Assembly (NCBI RefSeq): GCF_003574485.1
Contig: NZ_QLIT01000031.1
Span: forward strand, 1-64,000
DNA length: 64,000 nt
DNA from: Facilibium subflavum
GTDB lineage: Bacteria > Pseudomonadota > Gammaproteobacteria > Francisellales > Francisellaceae
Reading direction: 5' to 3'
The stretch's first letter is position 1. Every line of letters starts with the position of its first letter. The notes under the pieces are model-generated. The model did not search any database. It saw only the letters and a program-made list of their open reading frames with translations, and was not told the origin of the DNA. Shown here one piece after another: positions 55,145-64,000 of this stretch. A program made the position numbers and the translations under genes.

Positions 55145-58100
55145 CAGCCTGGCTGACTTAATTGCCGGTAGCAATAATGATGCTGCCATGCATGTTATTA
55201 AATCCATTTTAGGATTTAATTTAAATGGCATTGTTGCTGATGGCAGTTCAACGGTCTTAGCAGCAGATATTTTCAAAACTTTTAATGCAGTAATGCTAAC
55301 ATTAGCATTAGTTTTATATGGCTATATCGTTTTTGTTGGGGTGATCAATACAGCAAAAGATGGTGAGTTTTTAGGTCGGGAGTGGAATACACACTGGTCA
55401 TTAATGCGGATGATTGTGGGACCTTTAATGGCGGTGCCGGCAAAAACAGGATATTGTCTGGCACAGTTTCTGGTATTTTATGTTATTGCTGTTGGTGTCG
55501 GGTTTGCGAATAAGATCTGGCACGGTGCACTTGATAGTATCAATGATGGTAAAATGCCAGCGCGAATTGACATGCTTGAAGACCCGCTTAAGACAACCAT
55601 TGCAAATATGGTCATGTTGGATTTTGTCAGCAACCAGGCCAAAAGCATGCTGCAGGATAAACCACAAACGTTACAAAAGTGTGTTTGTAAACAAAACACG
55701 ATATCTTTAGGCGGTAGTAGTATTAATGTTTCCGCCAACCCAAGCTGTAGTGCAGATAAGGATGAGTTCTGGATTGACCCTGATAATTCAAGCCGCAGTG
55801 CGTCAGTTTGTACAGCGCAAATGGGGACAGATAATCAACCTTTAACAGAAGTAGAAAATATTTCGGGCACAGCCTATAATGTGCAGGCACTATCAAATTT
55901 AGTTAAGGTAACACCAGCGCTCCTTGGTGAGAAGTTACCAGACGATAAACAGTTATCTGGCAATGATTTTGATCCAACGCATCAATCCTGGAAAAAATAT
56001 AATATTGGTGTGCTATGGAATGCCTTGAATAATAGCGGCATTGTGATAAACCCTGCAGGTGAGTCTGGGAAAAGTACTTTGTTGATTCAGGGCCTGGATG
56101 AAGTATTAAACACAATTGGACTGGATCCCGATTTTCCTTTTGCCAGTAGTGATGATACATCTGGTCAACAGGGGAAAACTGCAAAGGATAAATTGGCAGA
56201 ATTTTCTAAAAAATACCCTAATTTAGTTCAATATATGAGTGATACACAATTTGTTGCGCCTGATTACTATAAAATTGGTTTTAATGGCTTATCTGTTACT
56301 GGGGATTATACAGCACGCTTTATTAATCAAAATAATCAGTCAAGTAGTGTCATTCCTTTTGATGGCAACTATATGGAGGCGATGGATAATCATAATTATG
56401 CCTATGTGGATAATATTATTTCACAAACACTGAAGAAATTACAACCACATGGTAATATTCAAGATATCTTAGATAGTGAGCAGGCATGTAAGCTTTCAGC
56501 GCGAGATGCTTATGAGTCAGTGATTAGTTCAGGTGACGATAGTGCTAAAGCACAACAGGCAGCGCAAAAAGCGTATGAAACATGTCAAAGTCAAAAACTT
56601 TCACAAAGTTCATGGTGGAGTGCTGGGGATTTATCCTTAAAAATTGATCAGGCGATGGCCTCAACTTTAAAGTCTGTTAATGATAAAATCCAAAGCGTAC
56701 AGGCAGCTTTGTTTGCTTTATTCCCAACGGATAATGAAACCGTAAAATTAAGTAGCCTGTCACTTGATCTTTCTTATGATCAATATATTTTTAGTCAGAA
56801 TACTTTTCAACCACAAAAATTAACCATATCTCAAACTGGTTTGTCAGAGAGCTATCCTAATCGCATTAATATCGGTGCTGATTCAGGCTTTGTTGTTAAT
56901 GCAGGGGATTTACAGCCAGCGAATGCTTATGATTTGAATTCTCAGCTGAATAACTTATTGATAAAAATGTTAAAAGATAGCACAGATCAAACACTTAAAG
57001 ATAAAGCTAACCATGCAAGACAGTTAATCGCATTATATGTCAATGATCGGTTAAATAGTAACTACCTGTATATGGTGCAATTAGTTGTAAATATCATCAA
57101 TACCTATTTGCAGAAAACAAATGATAATCCAGTAACACAAAGTGACAAAGTCGTGACTTCCATTAATAATTTTTTAAGCATTTTAGCGTTTTTGGATAAA
57201 AATGGGGTTGATGTTATTAAAAGAAAGCAAAGCGATAGCATGATTACATCGGTAACTTCACCATCGCAGCAGTTAATTGAAACAATCTTTGCCAAGCTTA
57301 ATCCAAATGAGTCTGGTAGTTGGATTCAAAAGCTTTATGGTGTAACAAGCATGGATGTAAGTGGTGATGATTCAGGGGAGAACCAGGGAAAGCTTGATTA
57401 TGGTGCACAATTTAGCGCAATACAACGCTTGCAAAACTTAGGGGTTGAGCTCATTAATGATATGGTTAACTCTGCTGTGCAAATCTTTACGAATGTGCAA
57501 CAGCGCATTGCAAAAATTGCTAGCGATTATAAGGCTAAAATGGAACCATTGGCAGATACTACAACGGCATTTGCTGCAGCAGGTGTTGCAGCCTCCATTG
57601 CAGGCGCTGCAGCAGGTGGTTTTTGGGCGCCTGGTGCAGCTGCAGTTGGTACAACACTTACTGAAGCTGCTGGTGTGACTTACCAGGTAATGGCTTCAAT
57701 GTTTACCGCGCAAGCAGCTTTAGAAATGGCAAAGGTGTCAACTGATCTCATGTGGCTACCACTTGCCTTGGCGGTTATCAGTGCGGTTTTTTCAATTGGT
57801 GTGATGTATTCCATCGTCTTGCCAATGATTCCATTTGTGCTTTTTTGGACAGGAAAAGTTGCCTGGCTTTTATTAGTAATTGAGTCAATGGTGGCGGCAC
57901 CTTTAATGGCATTAGGTATATGTTACCCAGAGGGTCATCAAGTTTTTGGCAAGGCGCAACCTGGAATCCAAATGGTACTAAATTTGTTCTTTCGACCGGT
58001 TTTAATGATTATTGGTTTATTAATTGGGTTGTCATTGACTTATATTGTGATTACATTTTCAATTCAAGGTTTTCATATGGCAGGTAATGCCCTGGTTGGC

Positions 58101-58538
58101 ATTATGCCAGTAACAAGCGAATATGCCCGTGGTATTGTGATGCTATTTCTGGTATTTATGTTTGGAAGCTTTATGATGCTTGCTTTTCAAAAATGCTTCA
58201 GCTTGATTTATGTATTACCTGATAAAGTCTTGCAATGGATTGGTGGCTCACAAGGTCAAAGCAATGGTGAGCAGGAAATGCAGGAGTTAAAATCAGGAGC
58301 TTCACAAAATGCATCTTCTGCGTCGCAGGCTGGTGGCTCAGCTGTAAGCGAGGGTATCAGTGCCTATAAACAGCAGCAGCAGGCTGAGATGGATAAAACA
58401 AAAGCAACGGATGAGGGGATGATGTCAGGTGCGAAAGATGGTGGTGGTGCTATGGCAAAAGGCGCGCAAAAAGGTAGAAAAACATATGATAAGTACAAAG
58501 AAGCTAAGAAAGCGCAAAATAAAGAAAAAATTGACTAA
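55137..58538 (+). CDS. dotA: Dot/Icm polytopic membrane protein DotA
   Basis: 1133 residues. N-terminal membrane helices (about 42-66 and 100-125, with RMIVGPLMAVP between) precede a large periplasmic domain (about 130-815) and a cluster of helices from about 820 to 1030 (including AAPLMALGICYPEG); a Q/A/S/G/K-rich cytoplasmic tail ends the protein. This layout and the conserved first 125 residues identify DotA, which is essential for Dot/Icm translocation. It is slightly longer than the Legionella protein (about 1048), mostly in the periplasmic part. Confidence 0.93.
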   Translation: MSNSLADLIAGSNNDAAMHVIKSILGFNLNGIVADGSSTVLAADIFKTFNAVMLTLALVLYGYIVFVGVINTAKDGEFLGREWNTHWSLMRMIVGPLMAVPAKTGYCLAQFLVFYVIAVGVGFANKIWHGALDSINDGKMPARIDMLEDPLKTTIANMVMLDFVSNQAKSMLQDKPQTLQKCVCKQNTISLGGSSINVSANPSCSADKDEFWIDPDNSSRSASVCTAQMGTDNQPLTEVENISGTAYNVQALSNLVKVTPALLGEKLPDDKQLSGNDFDPTHQSWKKYNIGVLWNALNNSGIVINPAGESGKSTLLIQGLDEVLNTIGLDPDFPFASSDDTSGQQGKTAKDKLAEFSKKYPNLVQYMSDTQFVAPDYYKIGFNGLSVTGDYTARFINQNNQSSSVIPFDGNYMEAMDNHNYAYVDNIISQTLKKLQPHGNIQDILDSEQACKLSARDAYESVISSGDDSAKAQQAAQKAYETCQSQKLSQSSWWSAGDLSLKIDQAMASTLKSVNDKIQSVQAALFALFPTDNETVKLSSLSLDLSYDQYIFSQNTFQPQKLTISQTGLSESYPNRINIGADSGFVVNAGDLQPANAYDLNSQLNNLLIKMLKDSTDQTLKDKANHARQLIALYVNDRLNSNYLYMVQLVVNIINTYLQKTNDNPVTQSDKVVTSINNFLSILAFLDKNGVDVIKRKQSDSMITSVTSPSQQLIETIFAKLNPNESGSWIQKLYGVTSMDVSGDDSGENQGKLDYGAQFSAIQRLQNLGVELINDMVNSAVQIFTNVQQRIAKIASDYKAKMEPLADTTTAFAAAGVAASIAGAAAGGFWAPGAAAVGTTLTEAAGVTYQVMASMFTAQAALEMAKVSTDLMWLPLALAVISAVFSIGVMYSIVLPMIPFVLFWTGKVAWLLLVIESMVAAPLMALGICYPEGHQVFGKAQPGIQMVLNLFFRPVLMIIGLLIGLSLTYIVITFSIQGFHMAGNALVGIMPVTSEYARGIVMLFLVFMFGSFMMLAFQKCFSLIYVLPDKVLQWIGGSQGQSNGEQEMQELKSGASQNASSASQAGGSAVSEGISAYKQQQQAEMDKTKATDEGMMSGAKDGGGAMAKGAQKGRKTYDKYKEAKKAQNKEKID

Positions 58539-58560
58539 AAGGTAGATCGTAAGGTTAACT

Positions 58561-59196
58561 ATGGCAGACAATAAAACAGATATAGCCCAGGCGATACATA
58601 ATTTTTTTAATATATTAGCTGGGAACCCGCATGAGGGAAAATTTGGTGATTCAATTCTCACTTTACTTAATTTTTCTTTGGCACTTATTGGTTTTGCGCT
58701 GGTTGTTTACGGGTTAATTCGTATTATACGTCATGCAAAAAAAGAGCAAAGTTTTCACCGACATTCGCCAGGAGCAACATTTTTTTGTTTTGTTTCAGGA
58801 GCCTTGTTAATCCTTTTACCAGCGCTATTACCTGTTTTTCAGAGCACTTACTATACAGATAATACTTCACTATATTATTGCCACAGCAGTGACGGGCGAG
58901 CAAACATATCTTCTTTATTATTATATCAATGTTTGCTGGATAGTGGCCAGGCGACAGGGCGTTTAGCAAATGATCCAAATATTGCTGCCGTGTTATCTTT
59001 ATTTTATTTTTTTGTCATGGTGATTGGCTTAATCTCGTTTGCACGTGGGTTATATCTATTAACAGTTTTAGGTGAGCACCAGCGAGGGCAAGCTACAGCT
59101 GGGCAGGTGGTCATATACATTGTGGGCGGTATTGCTGCTATTAATGCAGAATATCTCATAAATGTGATTCAAAATACGGTGCATGCAGTAACATGA
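58561..59196 (+). CDS. icmC: Dot/Icm inner-membrane protein, IcmC/DotE family
   Basis: 211 residues with four predicted helices (about 32-52, 75-95, 143-163 and 180-200). The central ARGLYLLTVLGE and the following Gly-rich VVIYIVGGIAAIN stretch are typical of the IcmC/DotE and DotV proteins, which are related to each other; the choice of IcmC over DotV follows from the position near icmD. Starts 22 bases after dotA. Confidence 0.78.
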   Translation: MADNKTDIAQAIHNFFNILAGNPHEGKFGDSILTLLNFSLALIGFALVVYGLIRIIRHAKKEQSFHRHSPGATFFCFVSGALLILLPALLPVFQSTYYTDNTSLYYCHSSDGRANISSLLLYQCLLDSGQATGRLANDPNIAAVLSLFYFFVMVIGLISFARGLYLLTVLGEHQRGQATAGQVVIYIVGGIAAINAEYLINVIQNTVHAVT

Positions 59197-59251
59197 TTTT
59201 TCTGTGGAGTATCCACATGTTACTGCCAATAAAGTTGTGGTTAAATAATGA

Positions 59252-59296
59252 TTACTATTAGTAATGCAATCTATTGTAATAATTATGGTATTGCAT
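59252..59296 (+). promoter_or_regulatory. paired inverted repeats between icmC and icmD
   Basis: ATTACTA-T-TAGTAAT (59252-59266) followed by ATGCAAT...ATTGCAT (59265-59271 and 59290-59296). They sit in the 152-base gap, the widest in the Dot/Icm run, and overlap each other. Possible operator for a second promoter ahead of icmD, or an RNA-processing hairpin. Confidence 0.4.
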
Positions 59297-59348
59297 TTGT
59301 AGCAGATAAGTAACATTAAACGAGCAAATAAGATAAAGGAGTAAAATT

Positions 59349-59792
59349 ATGTATTATATCAAAAAGCTTAAACAACTTTTCCTATACAGCGTTGTATGTT
59401 GTTGGGGGGCATTGTTACCTGTGATCAGTTTTGCTGATGCTTCAAGCGGTATTGATCCAACAACTGGGAATATTCAGGATCTATCGAAAAATTTACTAGG
59501 TGTTGGTGGGGGTGTTTTAACGTTTATTGCTGCGTGTGCTGCTGTTGTTGGTGCAGGGTTCGTGATTGCTGGGCTTTTTGCACTTAAAAAAGCGCATCAC
59601 TCGCAAGGCGCGCAAAGTGAGCCGGTGAAAAGTGGTCTAGTTCATATTGGTATTGGCGTGTTATTGATTGTAGCTTTACCAATTACGAATATGATTACAA
59701 ACTCAATTATATCTGGTGATAATGACAAATATAAAACAGATATTTTAAAATATTATAATAAAGCAGATTATACACCTGAAACGAATAGCTAG
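59349..59792 (+). CDS. icmD: Dot/Icm protein IcmD/DotP
   Basis: 147 residues (Legionella 132). A signal-like hydrophobic N-terminus (about 10-30), then DLSKNLLGVGGGVLTFIAACAAVVGAGFVIAGLFALKKAH and a second helix (GLVHIGIGVLLIVALPIT). The Gly/Ala-rich two-helix layout is that of IcmD. AAAGGAG precedes the ATG. The small loop after helix 1 is basic, so the protein is inner-membrane with a short cytoplasmic turn. Confidence 0.8.
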   Translation: MYYIKKLKQLFLYSVVCCWGALLPVISFADASSGIDPTTGNIQDLSKNLLGVGGGVLTFIAACAAVVGAGFVIAGLFALKKAHHSQGAQSEPVKSGLVHIGIGVLLIVALPITNMITNSIISGDNDKYKTDILKYYNKADYTPETNS

Positions 59793-59907
59793 TATTGTGA
59801 TGTGCTAGGCAAAATCTTCCTGATAATCTCAAAACTGTGATTTAACCACGTAATATTTTAAGCATTCTTTGTTTAGAATCTGAATTAAAAATAGTCGGCC
59901 AAACGAT

Positions 59908-60756
59908 ATGTGTAAAAAATTCTATTATTTATTTTTTTGTTTGCTCAGTTGTATCAGTTATGCAAAAAATACCGATGTCAGTAATGCGGCTTTTACATCC
60001 TTACTCGATCAAAGCTTTCCTTTAAAACCACAGCAGATTGAAGCATTTAAGTCAGCAAAGGCCAGTCAGGAAAAAGCAATCAGTGCTGATGATTCAGATG
60101 CAACTTCCAGGATTATCAGTGCACAAGTTGATCCAGCTAAAAGAAAGCATGCACCTGTTGTCCGTGTTGGTGTTAGTGGGGCAACAGTTGTTGTTGTTAC
60201 TGACCAGGAGGGTAATATTTGGCCAATAGAGCAATATGTATCAGCAAATAGTGCGATTCATGTAACAACAGTTAAGGATTCAGGCAGTTTGATTTTACAG
60301 TCATCCAAGCCATATATAAAAACGAATTTAACCATTGTATTAAAAGGGCTTGATGTGCCTGTACCAATTACGCTTATCTCAGGACAAAAAACATGGGATG
60401 ATATGGACTATATCCGTATCCAGGCATTATCCCCTCAAGCAAAGCTTGCAAGAATAGGTGATGTCAAAACAGCACCAGATTATCTAGTGGCATTATTGTC
60501 AGGTGTTCCACCACAAAATGCACAACCGTTATCTTTAAGTGGTAGCATGGATAATAATACTAGATTGTGGGCATATCAAGGACATTATATATTATTAACT
60601 GATGCGATACTTTTATCTCCTGAGTGGATCTCGCGGGCGAATAATAAAGTGGTTAATACAATGCATGCTTATGAGTTGCCTCAGGCAAATGTGCTTTTGT
60701 TAAATAACCATGGCAAAACAGAGCAAGTGACAGTTGAGGATAAAGGTGATGTTTAA
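59908..60756 (+). CDS. icmK: Dot/Icm outer-membrane core protein DotH/IcmK
   Basis: 282 residues. Signal peptide about 1-19, then PLKPQQIEAFKSAKASQEKA and the VRVGVSGATVVVVTDQEGNIWPIEQY strand pair that identify DotH; the C-terminal WAYQGHYILLTDAILLSP part follows. DotH with DotC, DotD and DotG builds the outer-membrane ring. It is shorter than the Legionella protein (about 360), mainly in the N-terminal part. It overlaps icmE/dotG by 8 bases. Confidence 0.88.
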   Translation: MCKKFYYLFFCLLSCISYAKNTDVSNAAFTSLLDQSFPLKPQQIEAFKSAKASQEKAISADDSDATSRIISAQVDPAKRKHAPVVRVGVSGATVVVVTDQEGNIWPIEQYVSANSAIHVTTVKDSGSLILQSSKPYIKTNLTIVLKGLDVPVPITLISGQKTWDDMDYIRIQALSPQAKLARIGDVKTAPDYLVALLSGVPPQNAQPLSLSGSMDNNTRLWAYQGHYILLTDAILLSPEWISRANNKVVNTMHAYELPQANVLLLNNHGKTEQVTVEDKGDV

Positions 60757-61951
60757 AAAAATCTTACGTAAATGTTGGCAAAATCCGCGTTTTAAGGTGT
60801 TGCTCATTGTTATTATTATTGTGGCGATTTTTGTTTCACTTATAAATTACTTTGAGCAAAGCCATACTAATTCCCATGACCTGCCTTCAAGCATTAGTCC
60901 TGTAACAACTGATTCTCAGCAAAAAGTGCCAGTGTCACGAAAATACGAAGATTTGCAAATACAGAATCAAAAAAAAGCGATACTGGATAGCGAGCGCTCG
61001 GGGGCGTCCTTTATCGAACAGTTGCAGCAATCAAGTAAGGGTGATAGCAATAGTCAGTTGAATAATCAAAACGCAACTTCTACTGATATGAACAAAAAAA
61101 CAACTGTTACTACGCCTGAAGAATTTGCAAAATCACAGCAGGCAGTGTCAAAAACAACTAGAAATGCCTTAAATACAAATGAGCCCGGTGATAAACAAAC
61201 GCAGCACAACTGGACGCCAGCCCAGCAGGAAAAAGTCGCAGAATTGCGCAATAAGATGGCACAATATCTAGATAATTCATTAACAAGCACGCAAAATACA
61301 GGAAATGCTCTGAGCGTTGTTAGTGTCTCTGATCCAAACCAAAGTCAGCCACAAGGTGTCTTATCAGGTTCAGATCAGCAAAGTGTCTTATTAAAGGCTG
61401 GTAGTATTTTGTTTGCTACGATCGATACAGCAGTAAATAGTGATCAGAAAAACACCCCTGTCTTAGCAACGATTGTGACAGGTCCTTATCGCCATGCAAA
61501 GCTTATGGGGACTTTTCAACGCGAAAAGGATCGTTTGGTAATTAAATTTAATTTAATGTCTTTGCCAAGCTTATCACACAGTGTTTCTATCGATGCCTAT
61601 GCAATTAATGCACAAACGGCACAAACTGCGCTTGCGTCTGATGTGGACCATCATTATTTAATGCGTTATGGAAGTTTGTTTGCCACATCATTTTTGGATG
61701 GCTTTGGTTCTTTTTTCGCACAAGGCAATATTCAAACACAGACAATTTGCCCACAAGGCAATCAAGGGCCTTGTATCACGACCACTGGACGTGCACAAAA
61801 CAGTGCAAAAGAAGGACTTTATTCAGGCCTTGGCAAGGTTGGCTCAACCTTTAGTGGTGTGCTTTCTAATCAGTTTAATACACCACCAACAGTAACACTG
61901 GATCAAGGCACAGGTGTGGGAATTCTTTTAATGTCCGATCTTAAGATATAA
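60749..61951 (+). CDS. icmE: Dot/Icm core-channel protein DotG/IcmE, short form
   Basis: 400 residues from the ATG that overlaps the dotH stop. One membrane helix (about 16-36) is followed by a polar Q/S/N-rich linker (about 40-185) and the VirB10/TrbI-like C-terminal domain (about 205-400: VLLKAGSILFATIDTAVNSDQ, PVLATIVTGPYRHAKLMGTF, ending VGILLMSDLKI). Legionella DotG has about 1048 residues, with a long run of pentad-like repeats between helix and C-terminal domain; these repeats are absent here. The VirB10 domain itself looks complete. It bridges inner and outer membrane. Confidence 0.9.
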   Translation: MFKKILRKCWQNPRFKVLLIVIIIVAIFVSLINYFEQSHTNSHDLPSSISPVTTDSQQKVPVSRKYEDLQIQNQKKAILDSERSGASFIEQLQQSSKGDSNSQLNNQNATSTDMNKKTTVTTPEEFAKSQQAVSKTTRNALNTNEPGDKQTQHNWTPAQQEKVAELRNKMAQYLDNSLTSTQNTGNALSVVSVSDPNQSQPQGVLSGSDQQSVLLKAGSILFATIDTAVNSDQKNTPVLATIVTGPYRHAKLMGTFQREKDRLVIKFNLMSLPSLSHSVSIDAYAINAQTAQTALASDVDHHYLMRYGSLFATSFLDGFGSFFAQGNIQTQTICPQGNQGPCITTTGRAQNSAKEGLYSGLGKVGSTFSGVLSNQFNTPPTVTLDQGTGVGILLMSDLKI

Positions 61952-61970
61952 ATATGGGGAAACAGTAGCA

Positions 61971-62858
61971 ATGAAACAGTTTGACTTTGATAATGATGAA
62001 GTGATTGATGATAAAACAAATCAGCAATCTTTAGGCTCTGCTAATAGGCAAGCAGTACAAAGTGAGCCTGAGTTTAATGAAGATGAGAATGCAAAAGTCG
62101 GCCTGGTTAATACACTTTTGCAGAAGCTTCGTGATTCATTCTCGATTATGTGGGTAGCATATGCCTTTGGTGGCGCATTGGTTTTATATGTGATTTATAG
62201 TGTTGGATCTTTAATATTACCTCATGCACCACAAAAGCCGCCACAGGCACAGAAGCCTGCTTTTTCCCAAGATATGTTTGAAGCAAGACAGCATCAAGTT
62301 CACAGCTTACCTCAAGGTGATGGACAATTGCACCAAAGCCAACAAGTAGTCAAGCACCAGCCGTCAAACAGCGTTGATGCCAAGGTGATGCAAAATGTGC
62401 AAGATACACTGACAAGTCAGATGCATAATATGCAAGATGTTTTGCAAAAAGCAGTATTAATCTTAAATAACAATACAAAAAAAATGATTACAAGCCAGAG
62501 CGAGACAAAAACAGAAGTCGATAGCCTTAAAAACAGTGTAGCCAAGGTGCAACAGAGTTTGTTAACGTTAACAAGCTATGTACATCAGCTAGATGAGAAA
62601 ATAGACAAAACCGTTCGTTTATCACCACAATTAAAGCAAATCAGTGAGCAGCTTTCATTACTTCAGGCTGAAAAAACAAATTTAAGTGATAAGTTGGCAT
62701 TGGTTGCGGTTGTTGGAAATCGGGCCTGGTTGCAAGACCAGCATGGTAAAACAGTAACGGTGAGTACAGGTGATAAGCTTGATAATTATGGAAAGATTTT
62801 GAAAATAGATGATGACCAAGAGCGTGTTTATACTTCCTCAGGTTTTGTTTTCAAATAG
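61971..62858 (+). CDS. icmG: Dot/Icm protein DotF/IcmG
   Basis: 295 residues. An acidic cytoplasmic N-terminus (about 1-60), a membrane helix (about 63-84), a coiled coil (about 130-235) and a small C-terminal periplasmic domain (LVAVVGNRAWLQDQHGKTVTVSTGDKL). This is the DotF layout; DotF binds DotG and some effectors. Position directly after dotG matches the Legionella icmE-icmG order. Confidence 0.88.
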   Translation: MKQFDFDNDEVIDDKTNQQSLGSANRQAVQSEPEFNEDENAKVGLVNTLLQKLRDSFSIMWVAYAFGGALVLYVIYSVGSLILPHAPQKPPQAQKPAFSQDMFEARQHQVHSLPQGDGQLHQSQQVVKHQPSNSVDAKVMQNVQDTLTSQMHNMQDVLQKAVLILNNNTKKMITSQSETKTEVDSLKNSVAKVQQSLLTLTSYVHQLDEKIDKTVRLSPQLKQISEQLSLLQAEKTNLSDKLALVAVVGNRAWLQDQHGKTVTVSTGDKLDNYGKILKIDDDQERVYTSSGFVFK

Positions 62859-62876
62859 GCTTATGGGGTCTTTAGT

Positions 62877-64000
62877 ATGTCGGTATTTAATTTTTTATAT
62901 AACGCCGGTGAAGAAGCCTTTGCCTGGCTGGGTGAGTTTTTAAAACAGAACATTTATACCTATTGTGATCTGGAAAGCGTCAACGATGAGTATACCTTGA
63001 TTTCTAAAAAGTCAGAGCTACTTAGTGTTTTTGAAATCAAAGGCTATCAAAGTCTGGTGGGTAATGAAGAATTTTGGGAGATCTGCAAAGAAGTCCAGGA
63101 TGTTTTACAGCCTTATTTTTTAAAGCAAGGCCATCAGCTACAAATAACTTTCTCCCAAGATACAGAAAGAGTTTTCGAGCATATACAGCAGGCGCAAAAA
63201 GCCTGTAAAGATACAGCAGAACGTTTGCAGCTGAATGTCTCAGATATACTGGCATCAAGTGTGGAAACATTGGCACCTTATATCTCGGTTGAGCGTTGTT
63301 TTTTGGTGATATGGACCTTGCCTTGTGCATTGACAAAGCAGCACTATAAAAATGCCACCAAACGATATACTGAAACATTAAATCGATACGGCAAGAACCA
63401 TGCAAGAAAAGCCCAACAACTGTTTTATGCTTTGCCAGAGCTTGTTAATATCCATGATTCGAGCATAAAAAGTCTATCAGAAGCACTTTCTTACGTTGGC
63501 TTAAAAGTATCACTCTTACATGTTAAAGAAGCTTTGCGTTATATTCGTTTACAGATTGATCCTGAGTTTACCGCTGATGACTGGCAGGCTTTTTTGCCAG
63601 GTGACCCAATTGCACCAAGGATCGATCAACAATGCAAAGACTTATCTAATTTTCTATGGCCAAGCTTAGATGAGCAGTTACTAGCACGTGATGCAGAGAA
63701 TCTGGATATCAAGACAACACGCATTGGTGATCGGATTTATCGCCCAGTCTGTATTGATATTTTTCCCAAAGATGTACGTGTATTTAATGAGTTATTTCGG
63801 CAATTAAATGATACGGGGATGCCGTGGCGGATTTCATTTCATGTACGTGATAAGGGAATTGATATTGCCAGAAAAAAAGCGCTTTTAGCACAATTTCTTG
63901 TTTTTAGTTCCCGCTTTAATCGCTTAATCGTTGACTCCCATCAACTGTTAAAATATATCGATGAAAAAAGTGATGATCCGGTGGTGAAACTGTCTGTGAG
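62877..64000 (+). CDS. icmB: Dot/Icm ATPase DotO/IcmB, 5' part
   Basis: 374 codons are open to the window end, so the gene is incomplete here. The N-terminus (NFLYNAGEEAFAWLGEFLKQN, YCDLESVNDEYTLISKKSELLSVFEIKG) matches the start of DotO, the VirB4-like ATPase of the Dot/Icm system that docks at the inner-membrane complex. The Walker motifs lie beyond the window. In Legionella icmC, icmD and icmJ lie between icmG and icmB; here DotO directly follows DotF. Confidence 0.88.
   Translation, partial: MSVFNFLYNAGEEAFAWLGEFLKQNIYTYCDLESVNDEYTLISKKSELLSVFEIKGYQSLVGNEEFWEICKEVQDVLQPYFLKQGHQLQITFSQDTERVFEHIQQAQKACKDTAERLQLNVSDILASSVETLAPYISVERCFLVIWTLPCALTKQHYKNATKRYTETLNRYGKNHARKAQQLFYALPELVNIHDSSIKSLSEALSYVGLKVSLLHVKEALRYIRLQIDPEFTADDWQAFLPGDPIAPRIDQQCKDLSNFLWPSLDEQLLARDAENLDIKTTRIGDRIYRPVCIDIFPKDVRVFNELFRQLNDTGMPWRISFHVRDKGIDIARKKALLAQFLVFSSRFNRLIVDSHQLLKYIDEKSDDPVVKLSV

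Overview
The window is a low-GC gammaproteobacterial chromosome segment. The organism carries a Dot/Icm (type IVB) secretion system, a split adenosylcobalamin-dependent ribonucleotide reductase, a periplasmic Cu/Zn superoxide dismutase, several c-di-GMP signalling proteins and candidate secreted effectors. This points to a host-associated or intracellular lineage near Legionellales/Thiotrichales (Coxiella-, Piscirickettsia- or Fastidiosibacteraceae-like). The exact genus cannot be settled by reading.

Layout. 1-1.9 kb: rpsA with a clear sigma70 promoter. 1.9-6.3 kb: a probable exopolysaccharide synthesis/export locus made of an HlyD/Alg44-like fusion protein, a processive family-2 glycosyltransferase, a small coupled ORF, a three-zinc-ribbon (TackOD1-like) protein and a divergent degenerate GGDEF protein. 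6.3-13.9 kb: a hybrid histidine kinase with a REC-GGDEF-EAL response regulator, and a divergent membrane sensor GGDEF-EAL protein. 14.1-24.8 kb: housekeeping genes (der-murA-murB, a dicarboxylate symporter, sodC, nrdJa-nrdJb, NAD(P)HX repair). 24.8-25.5 kb: five tRNA genes (Phe, Pro, Arg, His, Leu), with a partial duplication of the tRNA-His 5' end around a structured 135-nt insert. 25.5-27.4 kb: a broken P4-type integrase downstream of tRNA-Leu, then a sphingomyelinase-like secreted phosphodiesterase whose last residue is the expected catalytic histidine. 27.8-36.7 kb: a small secreted protein, MFS pump, aldehyde dehydrogenase, purH, ftsY, a signal-peptide-bearing acetolactate decarboxylase, a hypothetical protein and a compact FimV-like LysM protein. 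37-45.8 kb: a leucine-rich-repeat protein (candidate effector), murJ, asnS, prpB and acnA. 46-51 kb: four related LuxR-type regulators around an MFS exporter. 51.2-53.9 kb: two lysine-rich unknown proteins. 54 kb to the window end: icmL/dotI, icmV, dotA, icmC/dotE, icmD/dotP, icmK/dotH, icmE/dotG, icmG/dotF and the start of icmB/dotO.

The Dot/Icm cluster joins genes that lie apart in Legionella and encodes a DotG of only 400 residues. The two unknown proteins directly upstream, and the LRR protein, are natural effector candidates. The other coherent module is the c-di-GMP/exopolysaccharide region, where a zinc-ribbon protein and a catalytically dead GGDEF protein sit with a synthase/export pair that shows no PilZ domain. 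Functions come from family recognition by eye; no database search was run.
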